From Gaiellasilicea sp963731615 (GTDB taxonomy: Bacteria > Actinomycetota > Thermoleophilia > Gaiellales > Gaiellaceae), in contig CAVSWD010000001.1 in NCBI GenBank assembly GCA_963731615.1, positions 1 through 64,000 on the forward strand: DNA of 64,000 nucleotides, in the 5' to 3' direction. This document shows, piece by piece, positions 38,029 to 46,588 of this stretch. Below the pieces are notes generated by a model. That model saw only the letters and a list, made by a program, of their open reading frames with translations. It was not told the origin of the DNA and searched no databases. Position numbers and translations under genes: made by a program. Numbering within the stretch: position 1 is the stretch's first letter; each line of letters opens with the position of its first letter.

Positions 38029-39111
38029 CTAGGAAGACTTGACCGACTCGAGCCCGATCCACGCGGCCAGGTCGTCCAGCTCGGCCTGCACGGCCTTGGC
38101 CATCGCGCGCGTGAACTTGGCGTCCTCGTGGATCGCGTGCACCCGGAGTACGGAAGCCTTGCGGTCGGCGGTGGCGTCGACCTTCCCGACCAGCCGATCG
38201 TCGTGGAGCACCGGCAGGGCGAAGTAGCCCCAGCGGCGCGCGGCCGCGGGCTTGTACATCTCGAGCGTGTAGTCGAAGTCGAACAGCTCTAGGGCGCGGC
38301 GCCGGTCGTAGACGAGCCGGTCGAACGGCGACAGCAGCGCCGTCCGCCCCTGAAAGTCGGTGGCTAGCGCGGCGGGGTCGATGCGCCACTCGCCCTTGAC
38401 GCCCTCGACCACAGCCGGCTCGCCGGCTTCACCGACGTCGACCGGCTCGATCGGCAATGCCGTGGTCTTCCGCCGGGCGATGCCGAGCGACGCGAGCCGC
38501 CGCTCGTTCCTGATTCGAGCCGCGTCCTCCTCGGATGGGACGACGACGTCGGCCGGGTACACACGCTCGGGGAGATCCCATAGCCGCTCGCGACCGACGC
38601 GCCCGGCGATCGCGACCTCCCCACGCATCATCAGAAACTCCAGCATCTGGGTGACGTTGCGGTTGTTCGTCCAGCCGGTCGAGGTCCACGGCACCACGCA
38701 CGTGTCCGGGATCTCGCGCGAGCTCAGCGGCCCGGAGCCGCCGAGCAGGTCGAGAATGTCGCGCCGGAAGCGATCGTTGTCGCGGATCCACGCGTGCGTG
38801 CGCTCGTGACTTCGACTCGTCCGGCTGCCCGCGAGAACCAGTCCCAGGTCGCTCATCGGCCGCACCAGCGCGTTGTGCTCGAAGAGCGTGCGCTCCTCTT
38901 CCAGGGCCTGCCGAAGGTGGGCGGGCTGGTACGCCGAGCCGAGGCGGCTCCAGACGACGAGGTCTGCGTTCGGCGCAATCGCAGCGGTCGGGTCGATCTG
39001 CAGCAGGGTCAGCCGGTGCACGACCGTCAGCAGATCGGTTGGCCTGGGTGAGTCGAGCAGCTGCGCGCGAACGGCGATGCGCCGGGCCTGTGCCTTGGTG
39101 AGCCTGTGCAC
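38029..39111 (-). CDS. AlkZ/YcaQ-like winged-helix DNA glycosylase family protein (HTH_42)
   Basis: A 360-residue member of the HTH_42 (DUF1006) superfamily, whose studied members excise alkylated bases or interstrand cross-links. The N-terminal winged helix contains VVHRLTLLQIDPTAAIAPNA. The LQID segment matches the Q-hydrophobic-D motif of YcaQ-type glycosylases. RWGYFALPVLHDDRLVGKVD near the end is a family signature. It is transcribed away from a second family member starting 50 bases upstream. The substrate here is inferred only from family. Confidence 0.85.
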   Translation of the reverse strand: MHRLTKAQARRIAVRAQLLDSPRPTDLLTVVHRLTLLQIDPTAAIAPNADLVVWSRLGSAYQPAHLRQALEEERTLFEHNALVRPMSDLGLVLAGSRTSRSHERTHAWIRDNDRFRRDILDLLGGSGPLSSREIPDTCVVPWTSTGWTNNRNVTQMLEFLMMRGEVAIAGRVGRERLWDLPERVYPADVVVPSEEDAARIRNERRLASLGIARRKTTALPIEPVDVGEAGEPAVVEGVKGEWRIDPAALATDFQGRTALLSPFDRLVYDRRRALELFDFDYTLEMYKPAAARRWGYFALPVLHDDRLVGKVDATADRKASVLRVHAIHEDAKFTRAMAKAVQAELDDLAAWIGLESVKSS

Positions 39112-39160
39112 GGACGGAGGCTACGTCAATCGACGCCCGCCACCGGATAGCGTCGTCTGC

Positions 39161-40516
39161 GTGAGGGTCACCGCTGAGGCCGCACGTCGCTTCCTCGTCG
39201 CTCGCCATGCGCTCGCTCCCGCCCGGTCTCTCGCGGGAGGAATCGACGGGGTGCTCGAGGTCTTTCGTCGTTGGGGCTCGATCCAGTTCGATCCGCTCGC
39301 GGTTGCCGGCCGCACCCACGACCTCGTCCTACACGCGCGCGTGGCCGATTACGACCCCGCCTGGTGCGAGCTCCTCTACGAGCGCCGAAAGATCTTCGAG
39401 GCGTACAACAAGGGGCTCTCTTTCGTCCTGACGAGCGAGTTCCCGTGGTTCCGGGGGACGCTGAGCCTCGGCGCGCCGCGCGTCCTCGCCGAGAACGCCG
39501 ATGTGGCGAAGCGGGTGCTCGAACGCATCCGCGCCGACGGGCCGCTCTCGGCGCTCGACTTCGAACGCGAGTCCGGGGCGACGACCGATTGGTTCGGGAT
39601 GCCGACGAACGCCGTGCGCGCGGTGCTCGAGGCGTACTCGGTCACGGGCGTGCTCGGCCTCGCCCGGCGTGACGGCAACCGGCGTTACTACGACGTTCTC
39701 GAGCGGCTACTGCCGGCCGACGTGCTCGCGAACGAAGTGCCGGTGACGGAGCAGCTCCGCCACAAGCTGCTCTCGCGCTACCGCGCCCATGGCCTTCTCG
39801 GCGTCGGCGGCGGCGGAGACATCTTCAACGGCATCGGCCCCGCCAAGCCGGATCCGAGCTTTCCGGGGTTTCCCGGCAGGACGGCCCTGCGCGAGCAGCT
39901 CATCGACGACGGCGAGCTCGTTCCCGTCGAGGTCGAGGGGCTGCGCGGGAAGCGGTTGGTGCTCAAAGAGGAGGTCGGACTGCTGGCAGCTCCCCCGGAG
40001 CCGCCGCCTTCTGTTGCGTTCCTGCCGCCTTTCGATCCGGTGGTCTGGGATCGACGCCTCCTCGGGTCACTGTTCGAGTTCGACTACGTCTGGGAGCTGT
40101 TCCTGCCGCCGGCCAAGCGGCGGTGGGGCTGGTACGTGCTGCCGATGCTCTACCGCGACCGCCTCGTCGGCCGGATCGAGCCGCGCATCGACCGCGCCGC
40201 CGGTCAGGTGCAGGTGCTCGACCTCTGGTGGGAGGACGGCTTTGCGCCGCGCCGCACCGAGGGCTTCGTCGACGCGATGCGCGACGCGCTCCGCGCCTAT
40301 CTGCGCTTCGCAGGCGCGACCAGCCTCGAGTGGGCACCGCACCTCGCGACGGAGAAGCGACTGTTTCTCACGCGGGCCCTAGAACGGGCCGAGAGGCAGG
40401 TTATTGTTGTGCTCAATGAAGACTTTCAACCTCAACAGCGACGAGTGGGACGGAACGCGGGACCGCGAGGGCTGGCGCGCCAAGGGCGCGATGGTCGGTC
40501 AACGTATCGGCGGTGA
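39161..40516 (+). CDS. AlkZ/YcaQ-like winged-helix DNA glycosylase family protein (HTH_42), second copy
   Basis: The same superfamily as its divergent neighbour but clearly distinct in sequence. FRRWGSIQFDPLAVAGRTHD carries IQFD, the YcaQ-type motif position. WELFLPPAKRRWGWYVLPML and RDRLVGRIEPRIDRAAGQVQ form the conserved C-terminal part. GTG at 39161 begins VRVTAEAARRFLVARHA. The written frame continues to 40516, over the start of the cupin gene. A one-base indel would end it near 40419 in the usual TGA/ATG overlap, so the last 30 residues are doubtful. Confidence 0.83.
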   Translation: MRVTAEAARRFLVARHALAPARSLAGGIDGVLEVFRRWGSIQFDPLAVAGRTHDLVLHARVADYDPAWCELLYERRKIFEAYNKGLSFVLTSEFPWFRGTLSLGAPRVLAENADVAKRVLERIRADGPLSALDFERESGATTDWFGMPTNAVRAVLEAYSVTGVLGLARRDGNRRYYDVLERLLPADVLANEVPVTEQLRHKLLSRYRAHGLLGVGGGGDIFNGIGPAKPDPSFPGFPGRTALREQLIDDGELVPVEVEGLRGKRLVLKEEVGLLAAPPEPPPSVAFLPPFDPVVWDRRLLGSLFEFDYVWELFLPPAKRRWGWYVLPMLYRDRLVGRIEPRIDRAAGQVQVLDLWWEDGFAPRRTEGFVDAMRDALRAYLRFAGATSLEWAPHLATEKRLFLTRALERAERQVIVVLNEDFQPQQRRVGRNAGPRGLARQGRDGRSTYRR

Positions 40517-40880
40517 GCTAATCGGCGCGACCATGTCCGAGGTCGAGCCCGGCGACGGCTCTGGCCCTACCACACGCATTACCTGAACGAGGAATGGGTA
40601 CTCGTGCTCCGCGGCGAGCCGACGCTGCGCACTCCCGAAGGTGAGCAGGTGTTGAAGGAGGGTGACGTCGTCTGCTTTCCGCGGGGCAAGGTCGGTGCGC
40701 ATCAGATCATCAACCGAACAGGACTCGCCGATTCGCGTACTCATGCTCTCCTCGATGATCCGCGGCGAGGTGATCGAATATCTCGACACCGGGAAGCTTC
40801 TCGTCAAGGACGTCGAGGACGAAGACATCATGTTCGCGATGCCCGGAGCTACAGTCGAGTACTGGGAAGGCGAGGACTAG
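40416..40880 (+). CDS. Cupin-domain protein (two frame breaks)
   Basis: A cupin of about 154 residues, paralogous to the one at 49873. Three frame pieces join as MKTFNLNSDEWDGTRDREGW, then LWPYHTHYLNEEWVLVLRGE with the metal-binding His/Glu set, GDVVCFPRGKVGAHQIINRT with the second His, and ATVEYWEGED at the end. Breaks lie near 40560 and near 40724. The shared start and end (xVxYWxGE) with the second copy suggest a defined subfamily. The function is unknown. Confidence 0.8.
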
Positions 40881-40934
40881 CTCCGGGCGAGTCGCGGACG
40901 CCGCGTCCCTTTCGCCGTGCCCCAAGCCAAGGAC

Positions 40935-40947
40935 GTGTTCGGGAATG
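40935..40947 (+). repeat. Copy of short dispersed repeat (13-base exact core)
   Basis: The 13-mer gtgttcgggaatg recurs exactly at 43143-43155 and with changes at 42274-42286. It lies in the non-coding gap between the cupin and VOC genes. See the longer copies flanking the peptidase E gene. Confidence 0.4.
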
Positions 40948-40969
40948 ACGCCGGAGCGCGTGTCGGGCG

Positions 40970-41407
40970 TCAGCCGATTTGCTCGGCCAGCCCGATGAGG
41001 ATCCCCTCGGGGCCTCGGACATAGCAGAGCCGATACGCGTCTTCGTACTGGACGACTTCGTCGACGAGCTGCGCGTCGTGCTTGCGGAGCCGGGCGAGCG
41101 TGTCGTCCAGGTCGTCCACGGCGAACATGACACGCAGATAGCCCAGCGCGTTCACCGGGGCGTTTCGGTGATCGGCAACCACGGGCGGCGTGAGGAAGCG
41201 CGAGAGCTCGATCGCACCGTGGCCGTCCGGCATACGCATCATGGCGATCTCGACGCGCTGGTCGCGCAGACCGGTGACGCGCCCAGACCAGTCTCCCTCG
41301 ATCATCATTCGGCCCTCGAGCACGAGGCCCAGCTCGGCAAAAAAGGAGATGGCGGGATCGAGGGATTCCACCACGATCCCGACGTTGTCCATGCGTTGAA
41401 GCGTCAT
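40970..41407 (-). CDS. VOC-family (glyoxalase/dioxygenase-fold) protein
   Basis: A 145-residue single-unit vicinal oxygen chelate protein. MDNVGIVVESLDPAISFFAE opens the first beta-alpha-beta module and ALGYLRVMFAVDDLDDTLAR the second; YEDAYRLCYVRGPEGILIGL ends it with the usual Glu metal ligand. The substrate is not predictable. ATG at 41407 (MTLQRMDNV) is chosen; the longer frame upstream lacks family sequence. Confidence 0.85.
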   Translation of the reverse strand: MTLQRMDNVGIVVESLDPAISFFAELGLVLEGRMMIEGDWSGRVTGLRDQRVEIAMMRMPDGHGAIELSRFLTPPVVADHRNAPVNALGYLRVMFAVDDLDDTLARLRKHDAQLVDEVVQYEDAYRLCYVRGPEGILIGLAEQIG

Positions 41408-41705
41408 GCGGCGTCCCTCTAGTCGTGTTGTCGCGTGGACACGCCCATCCGACGAGCGTACCGGGTGATGGTTGCGCCGGGGGCGCGCCGCCACGTCCTC
41501 TTGGAGAGCCGCTAGCGCACGTGCCGTTGCCGCGGGTGGCCCTGCGGTAGGCGGGCGGCTGTGCGAGTGTCGGGAGAGTTTCCTGAGCTGCGGTCGCAAC
41601 CTGGAGGTCATCGCCGCTCGCGTGTCAGCCGCGAGCGGGCCGGTACCTACGAATCGTCCCGTAGCGAGCGAGCGGGCGATGAGCGGAGGCTGAGCGTAAA
41701 GACGC
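41408..41705. other. 298-base gap with no supported gene
   Basis: Between the VOC and deoxyribosyltransferase genes, which are both on the minus strand. Open frames here are short and lack family sequence or ribosome binding sites. A small inverted match (gtaaagacgcttac) lies next to the end of the deoxyribosyltransferase gene. I see nothing else. Confidence 0.4.
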
Positions 41706-42152
41706 TTACAGCTCGCGCAGCGCGGCGACGACCTCGTCGACTGTGTGCACGATCTTGCCGCAGGACTCGATCGCGCCGCAGACGAATAGATTCATGCCGC
41801 CTCCGACTGCGCCCTGCGTTCGCCGGCGTTCGAGTCGTAGATCGGTCGCGATCGCGACGATGCCGCGGTAGCGCTCGCTTTCGCTTCGCACGAGCTCTGC
41901 GAACATCCCGATCTCGCACGCGGTGCCGTCGTCGACCATTGCTCCGTCGAGCCATGCGACGAGCGCGTTTGCCGAGCGGAGACCCTCGGTGTCGACCCGG
42001 TAGACCTGCTCGACCGTGACATCTGCGAGTTCGGGGAAGTGCTCGTGTGGGACGAAGCATTCGAAGCCTTCCGTGCGCAGCCGCGCGGCGAGCTTGTCGA
42101 GCCACGAGCGCTCGGCTTCGGAGAACAAGGGGCCGGCAACGTAGAGGCGCAA
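41706..42152 (-). CDS. Nucleoside 2-deoxyribosyltransferase-like protein
   Basis: A 148-residue protein of the nucleoside deoxyribosyltransferase / YtoQ-like Rossmann family. RLYVAGPLFSEAERSWLDKL contains the substrate-binding AGPLF start, NALVAWLDGAMVDDGTACEI holds the family DG and the Glu of the active-site region, and GGGMNLFVCGAIES is a conserved C-terminal segment. TTG at 42152 puts the first beta strand at the N-terminus as in homologues; the longer frame is possible. Role: base exchange or hydrolysis of N-glycosidic bonds in nucleotide salvage. Confidence 0.8.
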   Translation of the reverse strand: MRLYVAGPLFSEAERSWLDKLAARLRTEGFECFVPHEHFPELADVTVEQVYRVDTEGLRSANALVAWLDGAMVDDGTACEIGMFAELVRSESERYRGIVAIATDLRLERRRTQGAVGGGMNLFVCGAIESCGKIVHTVDEVVAALREL

Positions 42153-42269
42153 GGCGCCGCACGCTACCGGACGGCCCTGCGTCCGGTTGCGGATGTCGCC
42201 CGAGGACGAATCGAGCCTGACGATCAAGGGCGGTGGTTGCGAGAGGCGTCCGTCGGCTGCCATTTTGGT

Positions 42270-42298
42270 GCCAGCGTTCGCGAATGTGCCCTGAGCAC
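42270..42298 (+). repeat. Degenerate direct repeat, left of peptidase E gene
   Basis: A 29-base string matching 43139-43167 at 24 positions (gccag, gttcg, gaatgt and ccctga are shared blocks). The two copies bracket the peptidase E gene in direct orientation about 870 bases apart. Further weak relatives are near 43271 and 43695. Confidence 0.45.
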
Positions 42299-42407
42299 TA
42301 GATCTGGCCGAAGCCGATGAGTTTTCGGTGGTCTGTCAGTCTCGACCGCGTACGGGTCCTTCAGCGGGCAGAACGTTCTCGCCTGCAGTAACCACCCAGG
42401 AGAACGC

Positions 42408-43119
42408 ATGAAACTTCTTCTCACTTCCTCCGGCATCAGTAACCCGAGCATCGATGAAGCACTCGTCGGCCTGCTCGGAAAACCGATCGCGGAGTCGAGC
42501 GCACTCATCATCCCGACCGCGATCTATCCCTTTCCTGATGGTGCGGCCGGGGCATGGCGAGCGGTCTGCGGTAAAGCCCCGAGCCCTTTGTGCGACGTGG
42601 GTTGGAAGTCGTTGGGGATTCTGGAGCTCACCGCACTGCCCAGCATCCAAGAGGAGAGCTGGGTCCCCATGGTTCGGGAAACCGACGCCTTGTTGGTGTG
42701 GGGCGGGCAATGTTCTCTACCTGTGTCACTGGATGCGGCGGTCAGGACTTGCGGACCTCTTGCCGTCGCTCAGCGAGTCGGTCTACGTGGGGGTGAGCGC
42801 CGGGAGCATCGTGATGACCCCCTACAACTGCGACGCGGAGTTCAACCTCCAGTACGTGCCCGCAGGCAGCGATCAGGCGCGTGAAGGCGATAGGGCGCTG
42901 GGGTTGGTCGATTTCGCGTTGCGCGTACATCTGGATCGCGAGGGCTTCGAGGACTCCTCCATGGCCAACGTGGAAAGGTGGGCCTCCGAAATACCAGTGC
43001 CGACGTACGCGATCGACGATCAGACCGCGATCAAAGTGGCGGACGGTGCGGTCGAAGTCGTGTCCGAAGGGAACTGGAAACTGTTTACCCCCGGCCCGGA
43101 AGCAAGCTATGGGGGTTGA
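42408..43119 (+). CDS. Peptidase E-like serine peptidase, family S51 (one frame break)
   Basis: A cytosolic S51 peptidase of about 236 residues; the family includes dipeptidase E and cyanophycinase. LLLTSSGISNPSIDEALVGL opens it. After an extra G near 42708 the frame continues GGNVLYLCHWMRRSGLADLL and the nucleophile elbow YVGVSAGSIVMTPYNCD with the catalytic Ser. The end is TAIKVADGAVEVVSEGNWKL. A strong aggaga site precedes ATG. The base composition looks less GC-rich than its neighbours and degenerate repeats bracket it, both hinting at acquisition. Confidence 0.85.
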
Positions 43120-43138
43120 GACAAGCGCGCTCGGCTGG

Positions 43139-43167
43139 GCCAGTGTTCGGGAATGTCCCCTGAAGAC
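43139..43167 (+). repeat. Degenerate direct repeat, right of peptidase E gene
   Basis: Second 29-base copy, 24 of 29 positions identical to 42270-42298 and sharing the 13-mer with 40935-40947. It lies in a 206-base gap (43120-43325) that otherwise holds no supported gene. Confidence 0.45.
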
Positions 43168-43325
43168 GCTACGTGTCCCTGCCCGCCGTGGTCTGCCTGT
43201 TGACCACCCGACGGCGGAACCTCAGCAGTCCGACGGCGAGCGCGGACGCAAGCACCGTAGCCGGAGAACGTCGCCTGGGCAGCGTTCGGGATACGCCTGA
43301 CGGCGTCGTCTCGGCGCGAAGAACG

Positions 43326-43610
43326 TCAGCCGACTGCCCAGACGGCGACCTCGTATTCGTCTACCGGATCGCCGCCTGGTTCTAGAGCCTGCTCCCGGAG
43401 CTCGTCCGCCCGCTTGCGGCTTGCCAGCATCGCCTCTTCGCTTTCCCAGAGCGTAACGCCGACCCCTCTACCTGCTGACCGATCCACGAGCAGAAACGCG
43501 CCCCGGTTGCCAGCGATTTCGCGAATAGACGAGATGCCCTCCTCGTAGTGGACAATTGCTTCTTGGACATGCTCGGGTGAGCCTCGATACGTGGTTGCGC
43601 GTGCGTACAC
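43326..43610 (-). CDS. Small ABM-type (dimeric ferredoxin-like fold) protein
   Basis: A 94-residue protein (MYARATTYRGSPEHVQEAIV, then GAFLLVDRSAGRGVGVTLWE and SEEAMLASRKRADELREQAL) with the pattern of antibiotic biosynthesis monooxygenase-like domains: a beta strand with Arg, two helices and a GxxVTLWESEEAM strand-helix. Such proteins act as heme or quinone monooxygenases or simple sensors; none is assignable here. It is isolated, with gaps on both sides. Confidence 0.65.
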   Translation of the reverse strand: MYARATTYRGSPEHVQEAIVHYEEGISSIREIAGNRGAFLLVDRSAGRGVGVTLWESEEAMLASRKRADELREQALEPGGDPVDEYEVAVWAVG

Positions 43611-43742
43611 GCAAGCCCTCCTTGTGGTTGTCGTGCCCTGACGTCAAGACCCTAGGCCGTGCGGCGCCGGCACGACGGACACACGCTCCCGGCGAGACGT
43701 CGCTTGGGCCAGTGTGCTCTCGCCCGAGGCGAACGAGTTGCG

Positions 43743-44250
43743 CTAGCCGGGGATCTCGTCGAGGTCGGCGCGGCCGCGGCCGAGCGTCGTCGTGATCACC
43801 GAGATCACAATCGCAGACGAGGCGACGAGCGAGGCCCAGAGGACGCCGGAGAGCTCGTCGGCCCAGCCGATCGCGTCGTCGAGCGAGATCTCGCCCGGGC
43901 CGGTCGCGGCGAGCGCGACTGCGACGGTTGCGAGCGTCAGCTCGAGCTCGTAGCCGCCGAGGAAGCCTTTCGGCCAGACGACGGTCGCGATCGCGTTCAG
44001 CATCACGGTCGTGAGCAGGAACGCGGCGAGCGGTGTCAGGAAGCCGGCCGCGAGCATCAGCCCGCCGCCGAGCTCGGAGAGCCCGACGACGATCGCGAGC
44101 GCCGCCGGCCGCCGGTAACCGAGCGAGGCGAAGAACGGCCGCCGTCCCCTGCGGCCCGCCGCCGCCGAAGGAGCCGAAGAGCTTCTGTGCGCCATGGCCG
44201 ACGAAGAGGAGGCCGACGACGAGCCGGAGCAACAGCAGTCCGTATTCCAC
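43743..44250 (-). CDS. DoxX-family membrane protein (one frame break)
   Basis: A four-helix membrane protein of about 168 residues. The first helix YGLLLLRLVVGLLFVGHGAQ and the motif KLFGSFGGGGPQG are in one frame. After an indel near 44150, LGYRRPAALAIVVGLSELGG, GLMLAAGFLTPLAAFLLTTV and ATVAVALAATGPGEISLDDA follow in another. DoxX proteins are linked to thiosulfate:quinone oxidoreductase or redox stress systems. GTG at 44250 is used. The CoA-binding protein gene lies just upstream on the same strand. Confidence 0.85.
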
Positions 44251-44257
44251 GCGGCGA

Positions 44258-44659
44258 TTATGCCCGGATCTCGTAGCGGTGCACGACCGCGGTGCAGAGA
44301 TCCTCGACGTAGTCGAGCCCCGCAGCCTCTGCGATCGACCGCGACTCCTCGGAGACGATTCCGAGCTGGAGCCATAACGCCCCGGCACCGACCTCGACAG
44401 CCTCCTGCGCGTGCGGCGGTGTCGCGTCGGCGCGCCGGAACACGTCGACGAGATCGATCGGCCGGTCGATCTCCGCCAGCGCGCGCACGCACGGAACGCC
44501 GAGCACCTCGTCGCAGTCGGCCGGCCGCACGGGGATCACGTCGTAGCCCTCCGCGAGCAGATAGCGCATCACCCCGTGGCTCGGCCGGTCGGGGTTCGGA
44601 GAGGCGCCGACGAGGGCGATCGTCCTCGCGTCTCTCAGGATCTCGGCCGGCGTCCGCAT
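44258..44659 (-). CDS. CoA-binding domain protein (YccU-like)
   Basis: A 133-residue Rossmann-fold protein of the CoA_binding_2 family. RTIALVGASPNPDRPSHGVM carries the nucleotide-binding glycine region. YLLAEGYDVIPVRPADCDEV and GALWLQLGIVSEESRSIAEA are typical of YccU-like proteins related to succinyl-CoA synthetase alpha. ATG at 44659 (MRTPAEILRDAR) is chosen over the longer frame. It is separated by 7 bases from the DoxX gene and divergent from the HAD gene. Confidence 0.88.
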   Translation of the reverse strand: MRTPAEILRDARTIALVGASPNPDRPSHGVMRYLLAEGYDVIPVRPADCDEVLGVPCVRALAEIDRPIDLVDVFRRADATPPHAQEAVEVGAGALWLQLGIVSEESRSIAEAAGLDYVEDLCTAVVHRYEIRA

Positions 44660-44681
44660 CTGCCGAGCGTATCCTCCGAAC

Positions 44682-45362
44682 GTGATTCGGGCCGTTCTCT
44701 TCGACGTCGACTTCACGCTGGCGCGGCCGGGGCCTGAGCTCGGGCCGGAGGGCTACCGGCGGGTCGGCGAGCGGCATGGGCTCGCGCTTGATCCGGCCCG
44801 CTACGAGGCGGCGCGTCAGACGGCACTGGCCTCGTTGCAGCGCCACCCCGAGCTCGAGCACGACGACGAGCTCTGGATCCTGTTCACCGAGGAGATCGTG
44901 CGCGGCATGGGCGGCGACGCCGAGGGCGCCCGAGCGTGCGCCGAAGAGCTCGTGCGGGCCTGGGAGGCACACGAGCGCTTCACGCTCTACGAGGACGCCC
45001 TGCCGGCGCTGGCAGCACTGCGCGAGCACGGCGTCAAGATCGGGCTCGTCTCGAACGGCAGCCGAAACCTCGAGGAGTTCGTCACTCACCACGCGCTCGA
45101 CGTCGACTGCGCGGTCGGCTCCCGTGCCTTCGGACGGACAAAGCCCCACCCGGAGATCTTTCGGCACGCTCTCGCCCTGCTCGGGGTCGAGCCCGAGGAG
45201 GCGGCCATGATCGGCGACTCCTACGAGGACGACATCGAGGGCGCGCGGGCGCTCGGGATGAAGGCGTTCCTGCTCGACCGCGACGGCCGCCGGCCCGACG
45301 AGCCCGACTGCCTCCGCGACCTGTTCACGCTGCCGGCGGCTCTCGGCCTAGCAACGCTCTGA
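44682..45362 (+). CDS. HAD-superfamily hydrolase
   Basis: A 226-residue HAD-fold phosphatase. Motif I is LFDVDFTLA, where the second catalytic Asp is at the normal spacing. Motif II is GLVSNGSRNLEEF, motif III is GRTKPHPEIFRH and motif IV is IGDSYEDDIEGARALGMKAF. The cap is helical (C1). The substrate is unknown. GTG at 44682 is the start. Its last codons overlap the end of the convergent lysyl oxidase-like gene by 15 bases. Confidence 0.88.
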   Translation: MIRAVLFDVDFTLARPGPELGPEGYRRVGERHGLALDPARYEAARQTALASLQRHPELEHDDELWILFTEEIVRGMGGDAEGARACAEELVRAWEAHERFTLYEDALPALAALREHGVKIGLVSNGSRNLEEFVTHHALDVDCAVGSRAFGRTKPHPEIFRHALALLGVEPEEAAMIGDSYEDDIEGARALGMKAFLLDRDGRRPDEPDCLRDLFTLPAALGLATL

Positions 45363-46588
45363 GCTCTCGCAGCTGCGGAGCGTCTCGACGGCCGGGGCGC
45401 CGCCGCTCCACGTGAGGCGGATCCGCAGCGAGGCGGCGTTGTTGGTGTAGCTGACCTCTTCGAGCCGCTGCTCGGGGTTGGCGCGGTGCACGAGGGTGTA
45501 GATCCCGGCCGGGATGCCGCGCAGCTCGAGGTTCTGGCCGTGGAAGTGAGCCGGATAGAGGTCGGTGTAGCCCACCGACGTTCCCTGCTCGACCTCGAGC
45601 GCTGTCGGGATTCGAGGCGGCGCAGTTCCCGTAGAACCGGCCGCCGGTGAAGATCGCGACGCGCCGCCGCGCCAGCCCGTAGTGGTCGGCGAGGCAGAAG
45701 CCGCTCTTGTGGTCGCGGACGACGAGCTTGCCCTCCTGTGTCCGCAGCTCGTAGCGCTGGAAGTCGAGGAGATGCCAGTGCGTGTGCGACGGCGAGGGCG
45801 TGTAGCGAAGCCGCCCGGCTTCGGTGTACGTACGCGCGCTTCCGTCCGAAAGGCGGACGAGCTGCTGCGCCCGCATCGGAGCGAGTGCCGACCCGCGCCG
45901 GCCTCGGACCCACACCGGCCCGTCGCCGATGTTGTCGGTGGCGGACGCGAAGCCGAGCTTCGTGCCGGCAATCGTGAGCCGGAACGGCGGCCGCTGGTCG
46001 AAGTCGGGCAGCAGTTCGCGGGGGCCGGTCTGGGGCGTGCCGGAGTCGCTCACCTTCTCCGGGAATGGCTCGCCCGGCTCCAGCGTCCGAAAGCGGAGCT
46101 GTCCGCTCGCCGTGAACGCGGGTGCGACCTGCTCGCCCGGCCCGCCCGCCGCCCGTAGCTGTGCCCCGCCGTCGACGCCGACGAGCCAGATGTCGAAGCT
46201 GCCGCCGGCGAGCGGGGAGGCTGCGAACGCGATCCTGCGCCCGTCGCCGCGCCAGGCGGGCATTGCGTTCACCTGCTCGCCGCCGGCCAGACGGCGGAGG
46301 TCGCCGCCGTCGCGGCGGATCACGTACAGGCTCGTCTTGCGCTCGCCCGGCTCCTGCCGGACGAAGACGATCCGGCGCCGGTCGGGCGACCAGTCCGGCT
46401 CGCTGTCGTGCGCGGCCGTGTTCGTGATCCGGTTGTCGCCGACGAAGAGATCGCCGTCGCGGGACGAGACGACGAGGTTCGGAAGCGCCGCGCGCGGCCT
46501 CGGCCGCCGTGCTCCAGGCGACGGCGGCAAGCAGCGGCAGCGGCGCGAGCGCCGCCGCGATCAGGACGAGTCGAGCTCTGCCCGCCAT
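45348..46588 (-). CDS. Secreted TolB-type beta-propeller / lysyl oxidase-like fusion (two frame breaks)
   Basis: A signal peptide (RLVLIAAALAPLPLLAAVAW) is followed by propeller repeats (SSRDGDLFVGDNRITNTAAH, then DSEPDWSPDRRRIVFVRQEP and AMPAWRGDGRRIAFAASPLA) and a lysyl oxidase domain. The latter has the copper-binding SHTHWHLLDFQRYELR and RDHKSGFCLADHYG, then TDLYPAHFHGQNLELRGIPA. Family members oxidise lysine side chains to aldehydes. The frame breaks near 46490 and near 45612, and the corrected protein is about 412 residues. The propeller-oxidase fusion is notable: the propeller may bind the target polymer. Confidence 0.82.

Noticed and set aside
43173..43385. 70-residue plus-strand open frame
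   Set aside because: No family resemblance or ribosome binding site, and it overlaps the better supported ABM-like gene.
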